This document shows, one piece after another, positions 15,429 to 23,383 of a stretch of DNA of 34,491 nucleotides. The translations under genes and the position numbers were made by a program. Below the pieces are notes generated by a model. It ran no database searches, was not told the origin of the DNA, and saw only the letters and a program-made list of their open reading frames with translations. The stretch covers positions 1 through 34,491 of the forward strand of contig CAKZYH010000371.1 in assembly GCA_937884725.1 (NCBI GenBank), read 5' to 3'. This DNA is from an uncultured Paracoccaceae bacterium (GTDB lineage: Bacteria > Pseudomonadota > Alphaproteobacteria > Rhizobiales > Amorphaceae). How positions within the stretch are numbered: the first letter of the stretch is position 1; the number at the start of each line of letters is the position of its first letter.

Positions 15429-17344
15429 CAGAATGCCTGCCCCAGTCCGAGATAAACCGCAAACTCCGGGTCGCCGCCACGCGGGTTGAGCGGCGTTGCC
15501 ACATCAAGCCGGATAGGTCCAAGACCGGTGATGTAACGCACCCCAATCCCCGCAGCGTACCGCAGTGGCTCGCTGAAGTCAGGGAACTCGTCCTCAAACG
15601 CGTTACCCGCATCGACAAATGGGACGACCTGGATTCTGCGGGTCACGTTCACCCGCGCTTCGGCTGACGTGGTAAACAGCGAACGACCGCCGATGGTGAT
15701 GCCATTGCGGTCCACCGGGCCAACGCTGCGATAGTCGTAGCCACGGATCGACCCGCCGCCACCGGCGAAAAATAGCCGGCTGGCCGGGGTCTCGTTGAGC
15801 GGCATGCCCACGATGCTGCCGAACTCGGCGCGGCCGGCAAGCACCAAGCGATCCTCGATGACGCTATAATAGGTCGAGGCCCTCAACGTGCCCACGACAC
15901 CCACGTTCCCGAACGACGCCTCGTAGAGCGGTTCGGTCCGCGCGGCCACAACGAAACCACGGGTCGCATTCAGCGGATCGTCACGGGTGTCCCAGGTGAT
16001 GCCCGCGGGAAGACTTACGATGAAGAAGTCGCCGTCACCCACAGGCGTCTGGTCGATGGTCACGGCCTCCACCCGCACGCCGCCGTCGATGGTAATCTTC
16101 CGCCCGATCCGATGGGTGAGCGAGGCGGTGCCATTAATCGAACGTGCGCGATAAGTGTCGGGCGCGTCCTGCTCCGCGGCGACCCGCGCCAGAAAGTCGG
16201 TGTAGGGCGTGAAGACGCCGGGCTTTAAGAACGCGGCGGAGAGTTCGTAGTTGTACTCGTCCGGATTGCCCGCGTTGATGCCGCCCATCCTTGCCGTCAG
16301 CCGCAGCTTCTCCGCCCGGCCAAACAGGTTGCGGTGGCGCCAAAAGGCCTCCAGACCAGCGCCGTCCCGGGTGGAGAAGTTGCCGCCACCGCCAAAAACC
16401 CGCCGCTTACGCTCCGACACATTAATCGTGATCGGCAAGGTGCCGTCGGAGCGGACCACATCCCCTTCCACAATGCGAAGGGCGTCAAACACCTCAAGGC
16501 GCTGAAGCTGCTCGCGCGCCCGGTCCAAGTCGTCGGGATCGAATGGTTCACCGGGAGTGATGCCGGCGTAGTAAGCCACAAAGACCGGATCCATGCGGTC
16601 GGCGCCAATGACGCTCGTGCCGCCAAACACGGCCGGCGGGCCAGACGCGGCGGTGATCGACACATCAACCTTGTCTTCAGGATGGCGCGCCGTGGCCATA
16701 CGGTTTGCGATCCGGGCCTTCGGATAGCCCTTTTCACGCCAGCGCTCCACGATGGAGTTTTCCGACTGCAAGATGACGCCGGCTCGTGCCTTGTCGCCGG
16801 GCACCAAGCCCAGTTCTTCGGGCGTACGCGGCAAGGTCTCATCACCCGGCACTTCACCAGCGCGATTATTGATGGTCACGCGGCCAAACTCGTACACTGG
16901 GCCGGGATTAACGGTGATGACGACCTCCACCGGGTCGCTGAACTCAGCATCGATGGGGATGCCGGCCGCCTCCTGCCCGTTCACGGTGATCGAAATCGTC
17001 CCACCGTACCGGCCCTCGCTATAAAGCGCCGCGAGGATTCGCTGATAATCGCCACGCGCCAGAGACAGGAGCGTCGCCGGCGCCACCAACTCGTCATCGT
17101 CAGCTATCACCGTCGACGCGCGGCGCACAAGCTTTGGCGCGGATTCGCTATCGCCTTCAACAATCAACTGTGTGGTGTAGGCGACGGCGTCCGGCGGGGG
17201 CGGCGGTTCTGCCTCGCCACGGCCAAACAACCGAAAGCCAAACAGCTCAAACGCGAGAGCTGGCTGAGGAGCGCAGACACATAGCGCGATGAGCACGCAC
17301 GAGACGGCAGCCATGCCAGAGCGAGGGAGAACACAAACTTTCAC
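15428..17344 (-). CDS. tamA: TamA, BamA/Omp85-family outer-membrane protein
   Basis: A 638-residue Omp85-family protein. After a signal peptide ending near PQPALA there is a proline-rich linker (EPPPPP), then POTRA-like periplasmic domains to about residue 290 (for example GPVYEFGRVTINN, YAGITPGEPFDPDDLDRARE). A C-terminal 16-strand beta-barrel follows, with the conserved loop motif GGGGSIRGYDYRSVGP and a final aromatic residue (LGLGQAF), the outer-membrane insertion signal. Size and its neighbour tamB identify it as TamA rather than BamA. The ORF start at 17344 is a GTG. The ATG at 17314 is an alternative that gives a shorter signal peptide. Neither has a strong ribosome binding site. It shares an upstream region with the divergent dctP gene. 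Confidence 0.92.
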   Translation of the reverse strand: MKVCVLPRSGMAAVSCVLIALCVCAPQPALAFELFGFRLFGRGEAEPPPPPDAVAYTTQLIVEGDSESAPKLVRRASTVIADDDELVAPATLLSLARGDYQRILAALYSEGRYGGTISITVNGQEAAGIPIDAEFSDPVEVVITVNPGPVYEFGRVTINNRAGEVPGDETLPRTPEELGLVPGDKARAGVILQSENSIVERWREKGYPKARIANRMATARHPEDKVDVSITAASGPPAVFGGTSVIGADRMDPVFVAYYAGITPGEPFDPDDLDRAREQLQRLEVFDALRIVEGDVVRSDGTLPITINVSERKRRVFGGGGNFSTRDGAGLEAFWRHRNLFGRAEKLRLTARMGGINAGNPDEYNYELSAAFLKPGVFTPYTDFLARVAAEQDAPDTYRARSINGTASLTHRIGRKITIDGGVRVEAVTIDQTPVGDGDFFIVSLPAGITWDTRDDPLNATRGFVVAARTEPLYEASFGNVGVVGTLRASTYYSVIEDRLVLAGRAEFGSIVGMPLNETPASRLFFAGGGGSIRGYDYRSVGPVDRNGITIGGRSLFTTSAEARVNVTRRIQVVPFVDAGNAFEDEFPDFSEPLRYAAGIGVRYITGLGPIRLDVATPLNPRGGDPEFAVYLGLGQAF

Positions 17345-17534
17345 CCCATAGGGAGTGACAAGGCGTTCTCTTCAAATCGCTTCAAAGCTGAGGATTGTCG
17401 GGTCCTGGCAGCTGATTTCCGATCCGCTGTGCCTCTACAGCCACACGCCCAGCGCGAACCAGGGCAACTGTGGTACGGTTTGACGCGGGCGTTGCACGCT
17501 CGCTCACCTGAGGACAGCATCTGCAGACGGCGGC

Positions 17535-17549
17535 TTGACAGTGTTGTCA
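17535..17549 (+). promoter_or_regulatory. Inverted repeat with a TTGACA hexamer upstream of the first dctP
   Basis: TTGACA (17535-17540) overlaps the inverted repeat TGACA-GTGT-TGTCA (17536-17549), 79 to 92 bases before the dctP start. A -35 box embedded in an operator would suit a repressed transporter promoter. However, I find no good -10 hexamer at normal spacing, so the promoter call is weak. The rest of the 283-base tamA/dctP gap holds only a short direct repeat, CTTCAAA at 17370 and 17380, in front of tamA. Confidence 0.35.
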
Positions 17550-17627
17550 GCTGCAATGGTCGCGGCTAACCTCCCGCCGAACCGCGGCGCAGACCGCGAC
17601 TCAACGTCCAAAAAGGGAGGAGTTATC

Positions 17628-18647
17628 ATGGCTCTAAAGACTATCGCGCTCGCGAGTGTTGCCGCCGTCACGCTGGGTGGCGTGGCCAGCGCTCAGGAAT
17701 TCACCCTGCGCATCCAAAACCACCAGTCGCCTGAGTCGTTGGTGGGCAAAAACATCGCTCAGTGGGAAAACGACGTGGAAGTCATGTCCGGCGGCCGCGT
17801 CGAAATTGAGATGTTTTATTCGTCGGCCATCGTGAAATCGGTCGAAACATTCGACGCTGCCATCAACGGGATCGTCGATGCTGATTTCACCAACGGCAAC
17901 TACCAGGTCGGCAAAGACCCCGCCTTCCAGTTCGTGTCCGACATCATGGGCGGGTACGAAACGCCATGGCAAATGTATGCCTGGCTTTATAATGGCGGCG
18001 GCATGGAGCTGACCCAAAAGCTGTATAACAGCTATGGGATGCACCTTCTCGGCTGGCAGGTGCAGGGGATGGAAAGCCTGAACTCCGCCACGCCCATCGA
18101 AGGTCCGGCAGACCTGGTCGACTGGAAGTTCCGCTCACCGCCGGGGCTTGAGACGATGATCTTCGCCAACCTTGGCGCGTCCCCCATCGTGATTGACTTC
18201 ACCGAGGTGTTTACGTCGCTGGAAACAGGCATCATCGACGGCGCCGATGCGTCCAACGTGTCGACCAACAAGTCGCTCGGCATCTACGACCTGGTGAAGC
18301 ACACCACGTATCCCGGCTTCCACTCCATGCCCGCCGACCACATGGCCATCAATCTCGATGTCTGGAACACGCTGCCGGAAGACATCCAGCGGATGATGGA
18401 AGTGGCTGCGCAGAAGGCTTCGTTCCGCACAACGCTCGACTATTCGGTCGGCATCCAAGAAACGGTCAACCTGCTGCAGGGCGACGTCACGTTCCACGAC
18501 TGGTCGGCTGAAGACCGCTCCACCTTCCGCGAGAATGCGCGCAAGGCATGGGCGGACTTTGCAACCACCGACACGTCGAAGGAGCTCGTCGAGTCGCACC
18601 TGGAGTTCATGAACAAGATCGGCCTGGTGACGTCCGGCGCCCAATAA
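17628..18647 (+). CDS. dctP: TRAP transporter solute-binding protein DctP, first of three paralogues
   Basis: A 339-residue periplasmic binding protein. The signal peptide MALKTIALASVAAVTLGGVASA is cut before QEFTLRIQNHQSPESL. Family hallmarks are VMSGGRVEIEMFYSSA, the DWKFRSPPG motif carrying the conserved arginine that binds the substrate carboxylate in DctP proteins, and YPGFHSMPADH. The sequence resembles the mannitol/chloroaromatic branch of DctP by COG-style naming, which says little about the true ligand. I chose the ATG at 17628, preceded by GGGAGGAG; the ORF track's earlier start lacks this. It is closely related to the other two dctP genes downstream. A strong terminator follows, so it is probably transcribed alone. 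Confidence 0.92.
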   Translation: MALKTIALASVAAVTLGGVASAQEFTLRIQNHQSPESLVGKNIAQWENDVEVMSGGRVEIEMFYSSAIVKSVETFDAAINGIVDADFTNGNYQVGKDPAFQFVSDIMGGYETPWQMYAWLYNGGGMELTQKLYNSYGMHLLGWQVQGMESLNSATPIEGPADLVDWKFRSPPGLETMIFANLGASPIVIDFTEVFTSLETGIIDGADASNVSTNKSLGIYDLVKHTTYPGFHSMPADHMAINLDVWNTLPEDIQRMMEVAAQKASFRTTLDYSVGIQETVNLLQGDVTFHDWSAEDRSTFRENARKAWADFATTDTSKELVESHLEFMNKIGLVTSGAQ

Positions 18648-18659
18648 GTTCAGATCAAC

Positions 18660-18693
18660 GGCCTGGCGTGGATAGCGCCAGGCCGCCTTTTCT
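18660..18693 (+). terminator. Intrinsic terminator after the first dctP
   Basis: GGCCTGGCG, a seven-base loop, and CGCCAGGCC form a perfect nine-pair stem, followed by GCCTTTTCTT. It lies 12 bases after the dctP stop codon, between convergent genes. The T-rich tail is on the plus strand only. Confidence 0.85.
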
Positions 18694-18706
18694 TGCGATT
18701 AGCGGT

Positions 18707-19078
18707 CTATCGGCCGTAGAAGAACTCTTCGCGGACAACTTTGCCGTCGGCGACGGTAAAGATCCCCACTTCCTGCATCTTGTGTTCCTTGCCCGACTGC
18801 TTTTCGACGGCAGTCATGCCGAAGATGACCGCAAACCGGTCTTCGCCGTGGATCATGGGATCGGAGACGGTGACGTCCCTCATCTCCATCATGCTGTCCC
18901 ACCACGCGTGCTTGGCCTTCATGGCCTCCATGCCTTTGCTTTCGGCGCTCATGGAAGGGTCCATCGAGTAAGCCTCCACCGAGACGCAATCGGGCGAATA
19001 GTGATTGGCCAGGAGGGCATCCAGTTCGCCGCTACGGTTCATCTCGACCACGGCGTTGGCAATCTCATCGAGTGTCAT
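18707..19078 (-). CDS. SnoaL-like (NTF2-fold) protein
   Basis: A 123-residue cytoplasmic protein with the layout of the SnoaL/NTF2-like superfamily: an N-terminal helix (LDEIANAVVEMNRSGELDALL), then YSPDCVSVEAYSMDP and strands such as RFAVIFGMTAVE, VGIFTVADGKVVREEFFYGR. Members of this fold bind small hydrophobic molecules, isomerise substrates or simply dimerise, so no reaction can be assigned. The start at 19078 has GGGAGAG in front; the ORF track's earlier start does not. It stands on the opposite strand, between two dctP paralogues, with its start facing the second one. Sharing of a divergent control region with that dctP gene is likely. Confidence 0.8.
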   Translation of the reverse strand: MTLDEIANAVVEMNRSGELDALLANHYSPDCVSVEAYSMDPSMSAESKGMEAMKAKHAWWDSMMEMRDVTVSDPMIHGEDRFAVIFGMTAVEKQSGKEHKMQEVGIFTVADGKVVREEFFYGR

Positions 19079-19252
19079 GGTTCTCTCCCTGTCTTTCCCC
19101 CTTTGGGATGGAAAAACACGAACATTGCAAGAACTTTGTGCAAGATCGTGCATTGCAGATCGACCATGCCCTGAAATAAGTTGCGACCAATTCCTCGATA
19201 GCGAGGGGCGCGGCGGGCCTTTGCCGTCGCGGACCAAAACAGGGAGTAGTCT

Positions 19253-20260
19253 ATGATCCGCTCATTATTGCTTGGCGCTTCTGTGGCCGCATTCGCTGCG
19301 ACCGGTGCGCTGGCTCAAGAATTTACCATGCGCATCCAAACGCACCATTCGCCGGAGTCCATCAACGGCCAAGCGATCGCGCAGTTTTATGACGACGTCG
19401 AAGTCATGTCCGGTGGCCGCATCGAGATTGAGGAGTTTTATGCCTCAGCAGTGGTGAAGTCGCCCGAGACGTTCGACGCGACGATCAACGGCATCCTGGA
19501 CGGCGACATGACGTCCGGCGCCTACCAGACCGGTAAAAACACGGCGTTCCAGTTCATCGGCGACCCGATGGGCGGTTACGACACCCCGTGGCAGCTCTAC
19601 GCCTTCCTTTATAATGGCGGTGGCCTCGATAAGGCGCAGGAGCTTTATAACGACCTTGGCATGCAGCTGATCGGTTGGCATATCGCTGCGCCGGAATCCC
19701 TGGCATCCGGCCGTCCTCTGCGCAACGCGGCCGACATGGAAGGTTGGAAGTTCCGCTCGCCCCCGGGCATGCAGACCCAAGTGTTTGCCAACCTTGGCGC
19801 ATCGCCGATCGTGATGGACTTCACCGAAGTGTTTACCTCGCTGGAGTCGGGCATCATCGAGGGCGCCGACATGTCGAACCTTGCGGTCAACAAGTCGGCC
19901 GGTCTCTACGATGTGGTGAAGCACGCCACGTATCCGGGCTTCCACTCCATGCCGGCCGACCACTTCGCCATCCGCAAGGATCTGTGGGACTCGCTGCCGG
20001 AAGACCTCCAGCGCATCATCGACGTCGCGCTTCAGAAAATGGCGTTCCGCCTGACCCTCACCGGCTCCGTCGCCACCGAGGAAGCGGCGAAAGCGCTGGC
20101 TGAGCAGGGCGTGACTGTGCACGATTGGTCGCCGGAAGACCGCGCGTCCTACCGTGAAGCAGCGCTGTCAGCCTGGGATACCTTCGCCGACACCGACGAT
20201 GCCCGCGAGCTGATCTCGATGCACAAAGAGTTCCAGAACCGCATTGGTCTGGTCGAGTAG
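19253..20260 (+). CDS. dctP: TRAP transporter solute-binding protein DctP, second paralogue
   Basis: A 335-residue binding protein with signal peptide MIRSLLLGASVAAFAATGALA and mature start QEFTMRIQTHHSPES. It keeps the family arginine motif EGWKFRSPPG and YPGFHSMPADH. It differs from its neighbours in the probable ligand region: it reads GADMSNLAVNKSAG where the other two read GADASN(V/I)STN. It may therefore accept a different substrate. AGGGAG precedes the ATG. The 174-base gap from the SnoaL-like gene contains GCAAGA direct repeats and several TGCA palindromes (19128-19156), which I cannot assign. Confidence 0.92.
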   Translation: MIRSLLLGASVAAFAATGALAQEFTMRIQTHHSPESINGQAIAQFYDDVEVMSGGRIEIEEFYASAVVKSPETFDATINGILDGDMTSGAYQTGKNTAFQFIGDPMGGYDTPWQLYAFLYNGGGLDKAQELYNDLGMQLIGWHIAAPESLASGRPLRNAADMEGWKFRSPPGMQTQVFANLGASPIVMDFTEVFTSLESGIIEGADMSNLAVNKSAGLYDVVKHATYPGFHSMPADHFAIRKDLWDSLPEDLQRIIDVALQKMAFRLTLTGSVATEEAAKALAEQGVTVHDWSPEDRASYREAALSAWDTFADTDDARELISMHKEFQNRIGLVE

Positions 20261-20289
20261 TTGACGGCAGGCGCCCGAAGCGCTTTTGG

Positions 20290-20320
20290 CGGCCCCGTCT
20301 CTCTCGGGGCCGTTGCCGTT
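20290..20320 (+). terminator. Probable terminator after the second dctP
   Basis: CGGCCCCG, a seven-base loop, and CGGGGCCG form an eight-pair stem. The following GTTGCCGTTT is only moderately T-rich, so termination may be partial and some readthrough into the third dctP is possible. Confidence 0.55.
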
Positions 20321-20440
20321 TCGGTGCGGCCCCGCTAGGGTCGCGCCAACTCGGTGGGTGACCGCCGAACGACAAACCAGAACGATATCCAACAGCTGGG
20401 GGCCGCTCCGGAAGAGGGCGCCACCTTAGGGAGGTCAGAC

Positions 20441-21451
20441 ATGATCCGCACACTTCTTGCCGGTGCCGCCATTGCGGCGCTTACCACCGGCGCCTTCGCG
20501 CAAGAGTTCACCCTGCGCATCCAAACGCACCTGTCACCCGAATCGGTGTCCGGCAAAAACGCTGCAACGTTCTTTGACGACATCGAAGTGATGTCCGGCG
20601 GCCGGATCGAAATCGAAGAGTTTTACTCCTCGGCGGTGGTGAAGTCGGTCGAAACCTTCGACGCTGCGGTCAACGGCATCCTGGACGGCGACATGACCGG
20701 CGGCGCTTACCAGACCGGTAAGGATCCCGCATTCCAGTTTGTGGGCGACATCATGGGCGGCTACGACACGCCCTGGCAGCTCTACGCCTGGCTTTATAAC
20801 GGCGGCGGCTTCGAAGTCGCGAACGCGCTCTACAACGAATACAACATGCAGCTGATCGGCTGGTGGATCCCGGGCCCCGAGTCGCTGTCCTCATCAGAGC
20901 CGCTGACCGGCCCTGAAGCCATGGTGGACTGGAAGTTCCGCTCCCCTCCGGGCATGCAGACCAAGATTTTCGCCAACATGGGCGCATCGCCCATCGTGAT
21001 GGACTTCACCGAAATCTTCACCGCGCTTGAGTCCGGCATCATCGACGGTGCCGATGCGTCCAACATCTCCACCAACGTGTCGCTCGGCCTCTACGACATC
21101 GTGAAGCACGCCACCTATCCGGGCTTCCACTCCATGCCGGCCGACCACCTCGCCATCAACAAGGACGTCTGGGACTCCATGCCGGAGGACCTGCAGCGGA
21201 TCGTTGAAGTGGCGATGCAGAAGCTGTCATTCCGCACCACGCTCGACTATGAGGTCGACATCCAGCGCGCTGCCAACGCGATGGCGGAAGCTGGCGTGAC
21301 GCTGCACGACTGGTCAGCCGAAGACCGCGGCGCCTTCCGCGACGCTGCCGTGAAAGCGTGGGATGAGTTTGCCACCACGCAGCTTGCCAAGGACCTTGTG
21401 GCCCAACACAAAGAGTTCCTGACGCAAATTGGCCTGTTCGGCCAGCAATAA
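20441..21451 (+). CDS. dctP: TRAP transporter solute-binding protein DctP, third paralogue
   Basis: A 336-residue binding protein with signal peptide MIRTLLAGAAIAALTTGAFA and mature start QEFTLRIQTHLSPES. The conserved VMSGGRIEIEEFYSSA, DWKFRSPPG and YPGFHSMPADH blocks are all present. By eye it is closest to the second paralogue in the N-terminal lobe but shares GADASN and the C-terminal HDWSAEDR with the first. I chose the ATG at 20441 because AGGGAGGT lies directly before it; the ORF track's start at 20354 has no such site and would hide the signal peptide. A double terminator follows. Confidence 0.92.
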   Translation: MIRTLLAGAAIAALTTGAFAQEFTLRIQTHLSPESVSGKNAATFFDDIEVMSGGRIEIEEFYSSAVVKSVETFDAAVNGILDGDMTGGAYQTGKDPAFQFVGDIMGGYDTPWQLYAWLYNGGGFEVANALYNEYNMQLIGWWIPGPESLSSSEPLTGPEAMVDWKFRSPPGMQTKIFANMGASPIVMDFTEIFTALESGIIDGADASNISTNVSLGLYDIVKHATYPGFHSMPADHLAINKDVWDSMPEDLQRIVEVAMQKLSFRTTLDYEVDIQRAANAMAEAGVTLHDWSAEDRGAFRDAAVKAWDEFATTQLAKDLVAQHKEFLTQIGLFGQQ

Positions 21452-21470
21452 GCTTAAAGCACCAAGGCTC

Positions 21471-21528
21471 GGCCCGCCCATTCGGCGGGCCCACCTCATC
21501 AGCCAGTCCCATCGGGGCTGGTTTTTTT
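21471..21528 (+). terminator. Double terminator after the third dctP
   Basis: Two hairpins in a row: GGCCCGCC-CATTC-GGCGGGCC (21471-21491), then CCAGTCCC-ATC-GGGGCTGG (21503-21521, one G-T pair) followed by seven Ts. The second is a textbook intrinsic terminator on the plus strand. It ends four bases before the stop of the convergent tetR-like gene. Confidence 0.88.
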
Positions 21529-21532
21529 GTTG

Positions 21533-22141
21533 TCACGTCACCGGCGCAAAAAGGCGAACAAGGCAGTCGGTGGCGCGTTCGGCGCGTCGCTCGCCAGCCC
21601 CCGCCTCGGGGAGCTCAGCCGACCCAATGATCCTGCGCACTGGATGCTCCGCCAAAAGAACACCCAGAAAGATCTCCGTCGCCTCCTCAGGCGTTTGTGA
21701 ACGCAGATCAACCACGCCACGGTCCGCAGCAGCCTCAACCAACGCGATAAGTTTCGGCGCGATCCGCTCACGGCCCCCCTCAGCCAATGCGCGGCCGAGC
21801 GTTCCACTATCAGCGACGTCCGCCGCGGCCGCTCGGTTCAGGAGAACCACCCTTTCGCTCGTGAGGAGCTCATACAAAAGACTACCCGCCGCCATCAGCG
21901 CAGCAAGCGGATCGCGGCCATCAGCAACAGCGCCGTCCAATTGGCGGGCCAGCGCGTCAGAGTTTCGACGCACCAACGTCGCGAAAAGCCCCGCCTTGTT
22001 GGCGTAGCGCGCATAAAGCGTCTCGTTGGAGACTCGCGCCCGCTTGGCGATCGCTAGCATGGACGCGCCCTTATACCCCCGCTCCGCCAGCACAGCGTAG
22101 GCCGCTTCTTCGATCGCCAGAGTGCGCTGCTCATCGTCCAT
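21533..22141 (-). CDS. TetR-family transcriptional regulator
   Basis: A 202-residue repressor-type protein. The N-terminal DNA-binding helix-turn-helix spans about residues 5-48 (AYAVLAERGYKGASMLAIAKRARVSNETLY, then ARYANKAGLFATLV). An all-helical ligand-binding and dimerisation domain follows. The ORF track starts at 22177, but that ATG lies inside the first operator. I prefer the ATG at 22141 (MDDEQRTLAIEE), which leaves the operators in the intergenic region. It is divergent from a small membrane protein gene, and the two copies of CGTACA-N4-TGTACA between them are the likely binding sites for autoregulation and control of that neighbour. The ligand is unknown. Confidence 0.9.
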   Translation of the reverse strand: MDDEQRTLAIEEAAYAVLAERGYKGASMLAIAKRARVSNETLYARYANKAGLFATLVRRNSDALARQLDGAVADGRDPLAALMAAGSLLYELLTSERVVLLNRAAAADVADSGTLGRALAEGGRERIAPKLIALVEAAADRGVVDLRSQTPEEATEIFLGVLLAEHPVRRIIGSAELPEAGAGERRAERATDCLVRLFAPVT

Positions 22142-22160
22142 ATTGCCCACTTGCCTCAAC

Positions 22161-22199
22161 CGTACACTTATGTACATAACGTTCGTACAGAAATGTACA
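22161..22199. promoter_or_regulatory. Twin operator, two copies of CGTACA-N4-TGTACA
   Basis: CGTACA-CTTA-TGTACA (22161-22176) and CGTACA-GAAA-TGTACA (22184-22199) are near-identical inverted repeats. Their centres are 23 bases apart, roughly two helical turns. They fill the 71-base gap between the divergent tetR-like gene and the small membrane protein gene. This is the arrangement expected for a TetR repressor binding as two dimers on one face of the DNA. Confidence 0.8.
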
Positions 22200-22212
22200 G
22201 CGGATCTTCACC

Positions 22213-22605
22213 ATGACAAAACCCAGTGATGCGCCGGTCGTAGCCCTCGCCGTCCTCCAGGCCATCTCCCTGTTTGCACTTTTCACTCAGACCGAACCGC
22301 ACCCGCCCGCTGTGGTGGCGCCGTTCGCGATAGGCCCATTCTTGGCGGCTTCACTCGCGGCCTGCGCGGCGGCGATCCTCGCCGAGGATCGCCGTGCTCG
22401 GATCGTCAGCCTCAGCTTCGTCGCGGCGCTGGCGTTGGTCTCGTTCGGCCCACAAAAATACGTTGACCCAAAGATCGGCCAAATCTGGCCGGCGGTGGTC
22501 GCGGGCCAAGTCGCCATCGCGTTCATCGTGTTGCAGTGCGTCAAGCTTTACCGCGAGGGAGCGTCTCGCCCGGATCAGGCAAACGTCGCGCAAGAGGGTT
22601 CGTGA
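22213..22605 (+). CDS. Small membrane protein of unknown function
   Basis: A 130-residue protein with about four hydrophobic segments (near residues 8-25, 35-57, 65-78 and 92-110) and a short polar C-terminus. I do not recognise the family. It is divergent from the TetR-family gene and preceded by its likely twin operator, so it is probably the main target of that repressor. Small four-helix membrane proteins in this position are often efflux pumps or their accessory proteins, but the sequence lacks a clear small-multidrug-resistance signature (no conserved membrane glutamate near the N-terminus). The start at 22213 is the first ATG after the operator. No strong ribosome binding site is visible. 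Confidence 0.72.
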   Translation: MTKPSDAPVVALAVLQAISLFALFTQTEPHPPAVVAPFAIGPFLAASLAACAAAILAEDRRARIVSLSFVAALALVSFGPQKYVDPKIGQIWPAVVAGQVAIAFIVLQCVKLYREGASRPDQANVAQEGS

Positions 22606-22752
22606 CGTTAAGTCTAACATTTGCATTAAATTTGGGCACCGCATGGGGGATTCCGAAACCAGATCGGTGCTGAGCCCGCATAAAGGCCTTGATCCAACGC
22701 CTTAGTACCGCCAATGTGCAGTCACGCGCACGCTAATTGTGCAGCGCAACAA

Positions 22753-22771
22753 CACTTGGATCATACAAGTG
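22753..22771. promoter_or_regulatory. Inverted repeat upstream of dctQ
   Basis: CACTTG-GATCATA-CAAGTG is a perfect six-base inverted repeat with a seven-base spacer, 43 to 61 bases before the dctQ start. This spacing and position suit an operator for the permease operon. I cannot name the regulator. The rest of the 208-base gap (22606-22813) shows only a short GTTA-AGTC-TAAC repeat (22608-22619). Confidence 0.5.
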
Positions 22772-22813
22772 CAAAGACGGGCCCGCCAAAGGCCTGAAGT
22801 TTAGGGAGTCTCT

Positions 22814-23383
22814 ATGGTCGAGACAGAGCCGAAGAGCCCAATCGATTACATCAGCCTCGGCATCAGCCGAATCGGGATGTTCTTGGTCGCGGCGATCGTC
22901 TCGATTATTTTCTACGAAGTGGTCATGCGCTACTTCTTCGAAAAACCTACCCTCTGGGTGAATGAGATGAGCCTCTGGATTGGTGGCTTCATCTACCTGC
23001 TCGCGGCATTGTATGTCTTGCAGCAGCGCGGTCACATCCGCATCACACTGCTCTACGACGTATGTCCGCGTTGGCTTCAACGCGTCTTCGATGTGATTTC
23101 CACCTTACTCATCGTGATCTTTGGCACGATGATTATCCACGGTGGATTCAACGAAGCCGTTGCCAAGTTCAACCGTTGGGAAACCTTCGGCACAGCTTGG
23201 GATCCTCCGATCCCTGCAACAATGAAACCCGCGGTCCTTGTGATCGCGGGTCTCATCGTCGCCCAAGCCATCTCGAACCTCATCCGAGATTGGAATGAAG
23301 TGCCAGTGCCTGAAGGGACAGGCGAAATGGCCGATGAAATTCGAGCTCAGTTCGAACAGAATGCACCAAGCCGGCACGATTAA
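22814..23383 (+). CDS. dctQ: TRAP transporter small permease DctQ
   Basis: A 189-residue membrane protein with four hydrophobic segments and the DctQ hallmark VMRYFFEKPTLWVNEMSLW in the loop between the first two. The segment VLQQRGHIRITLLYD is also typical. DctQ pairs with DctM in the inner membrane to form a sodium-driven importer that takes substrate from DctP. AGGGAG lies before the ATG. The stop codon sits in the loop of a terminator hairpin. With only one DctQ/DctM pair here, it probably serves one or more of the three dctP products upstream. Confidence 0.92.
   Translation: MVETEPKSPIDYISLGISRIGMFLVAAIVSIIFYEVVMRYFFEKPTLWVNEMSLWIGGFIYLLAALYVLQQRGHIRITLLYDVCPRWLQRVFDVISTLLIVIFGTMIIHGGFNEAVAKFNRWETFGTAWDPPIPATMKPAVLVIAGLIVAQAISNLIRDWNEVPVPEGTGEMADEIRAQFEQNAPSRHD

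Noticed and set aside
10909-15489. Many plus-strand ORFs of 90-200 residues
   Set aside because: All are shadows of tamB, whose repetitive, Ser/Ala/Asp-rich coding sequence opens the opposite frames.
16334-17284. 316-residue plus-strand ORF
   Set aside because: Antisense to tamA; no motif, signal peptide or ribosome binding site.
17628-21451. Tandem dctP genes as an assembly duplication
   Set aside because: The three copies differ throughout in sequence, signal peptides and intergenic DNA, so they are diverged paralogues rather than a repeated contig segment.
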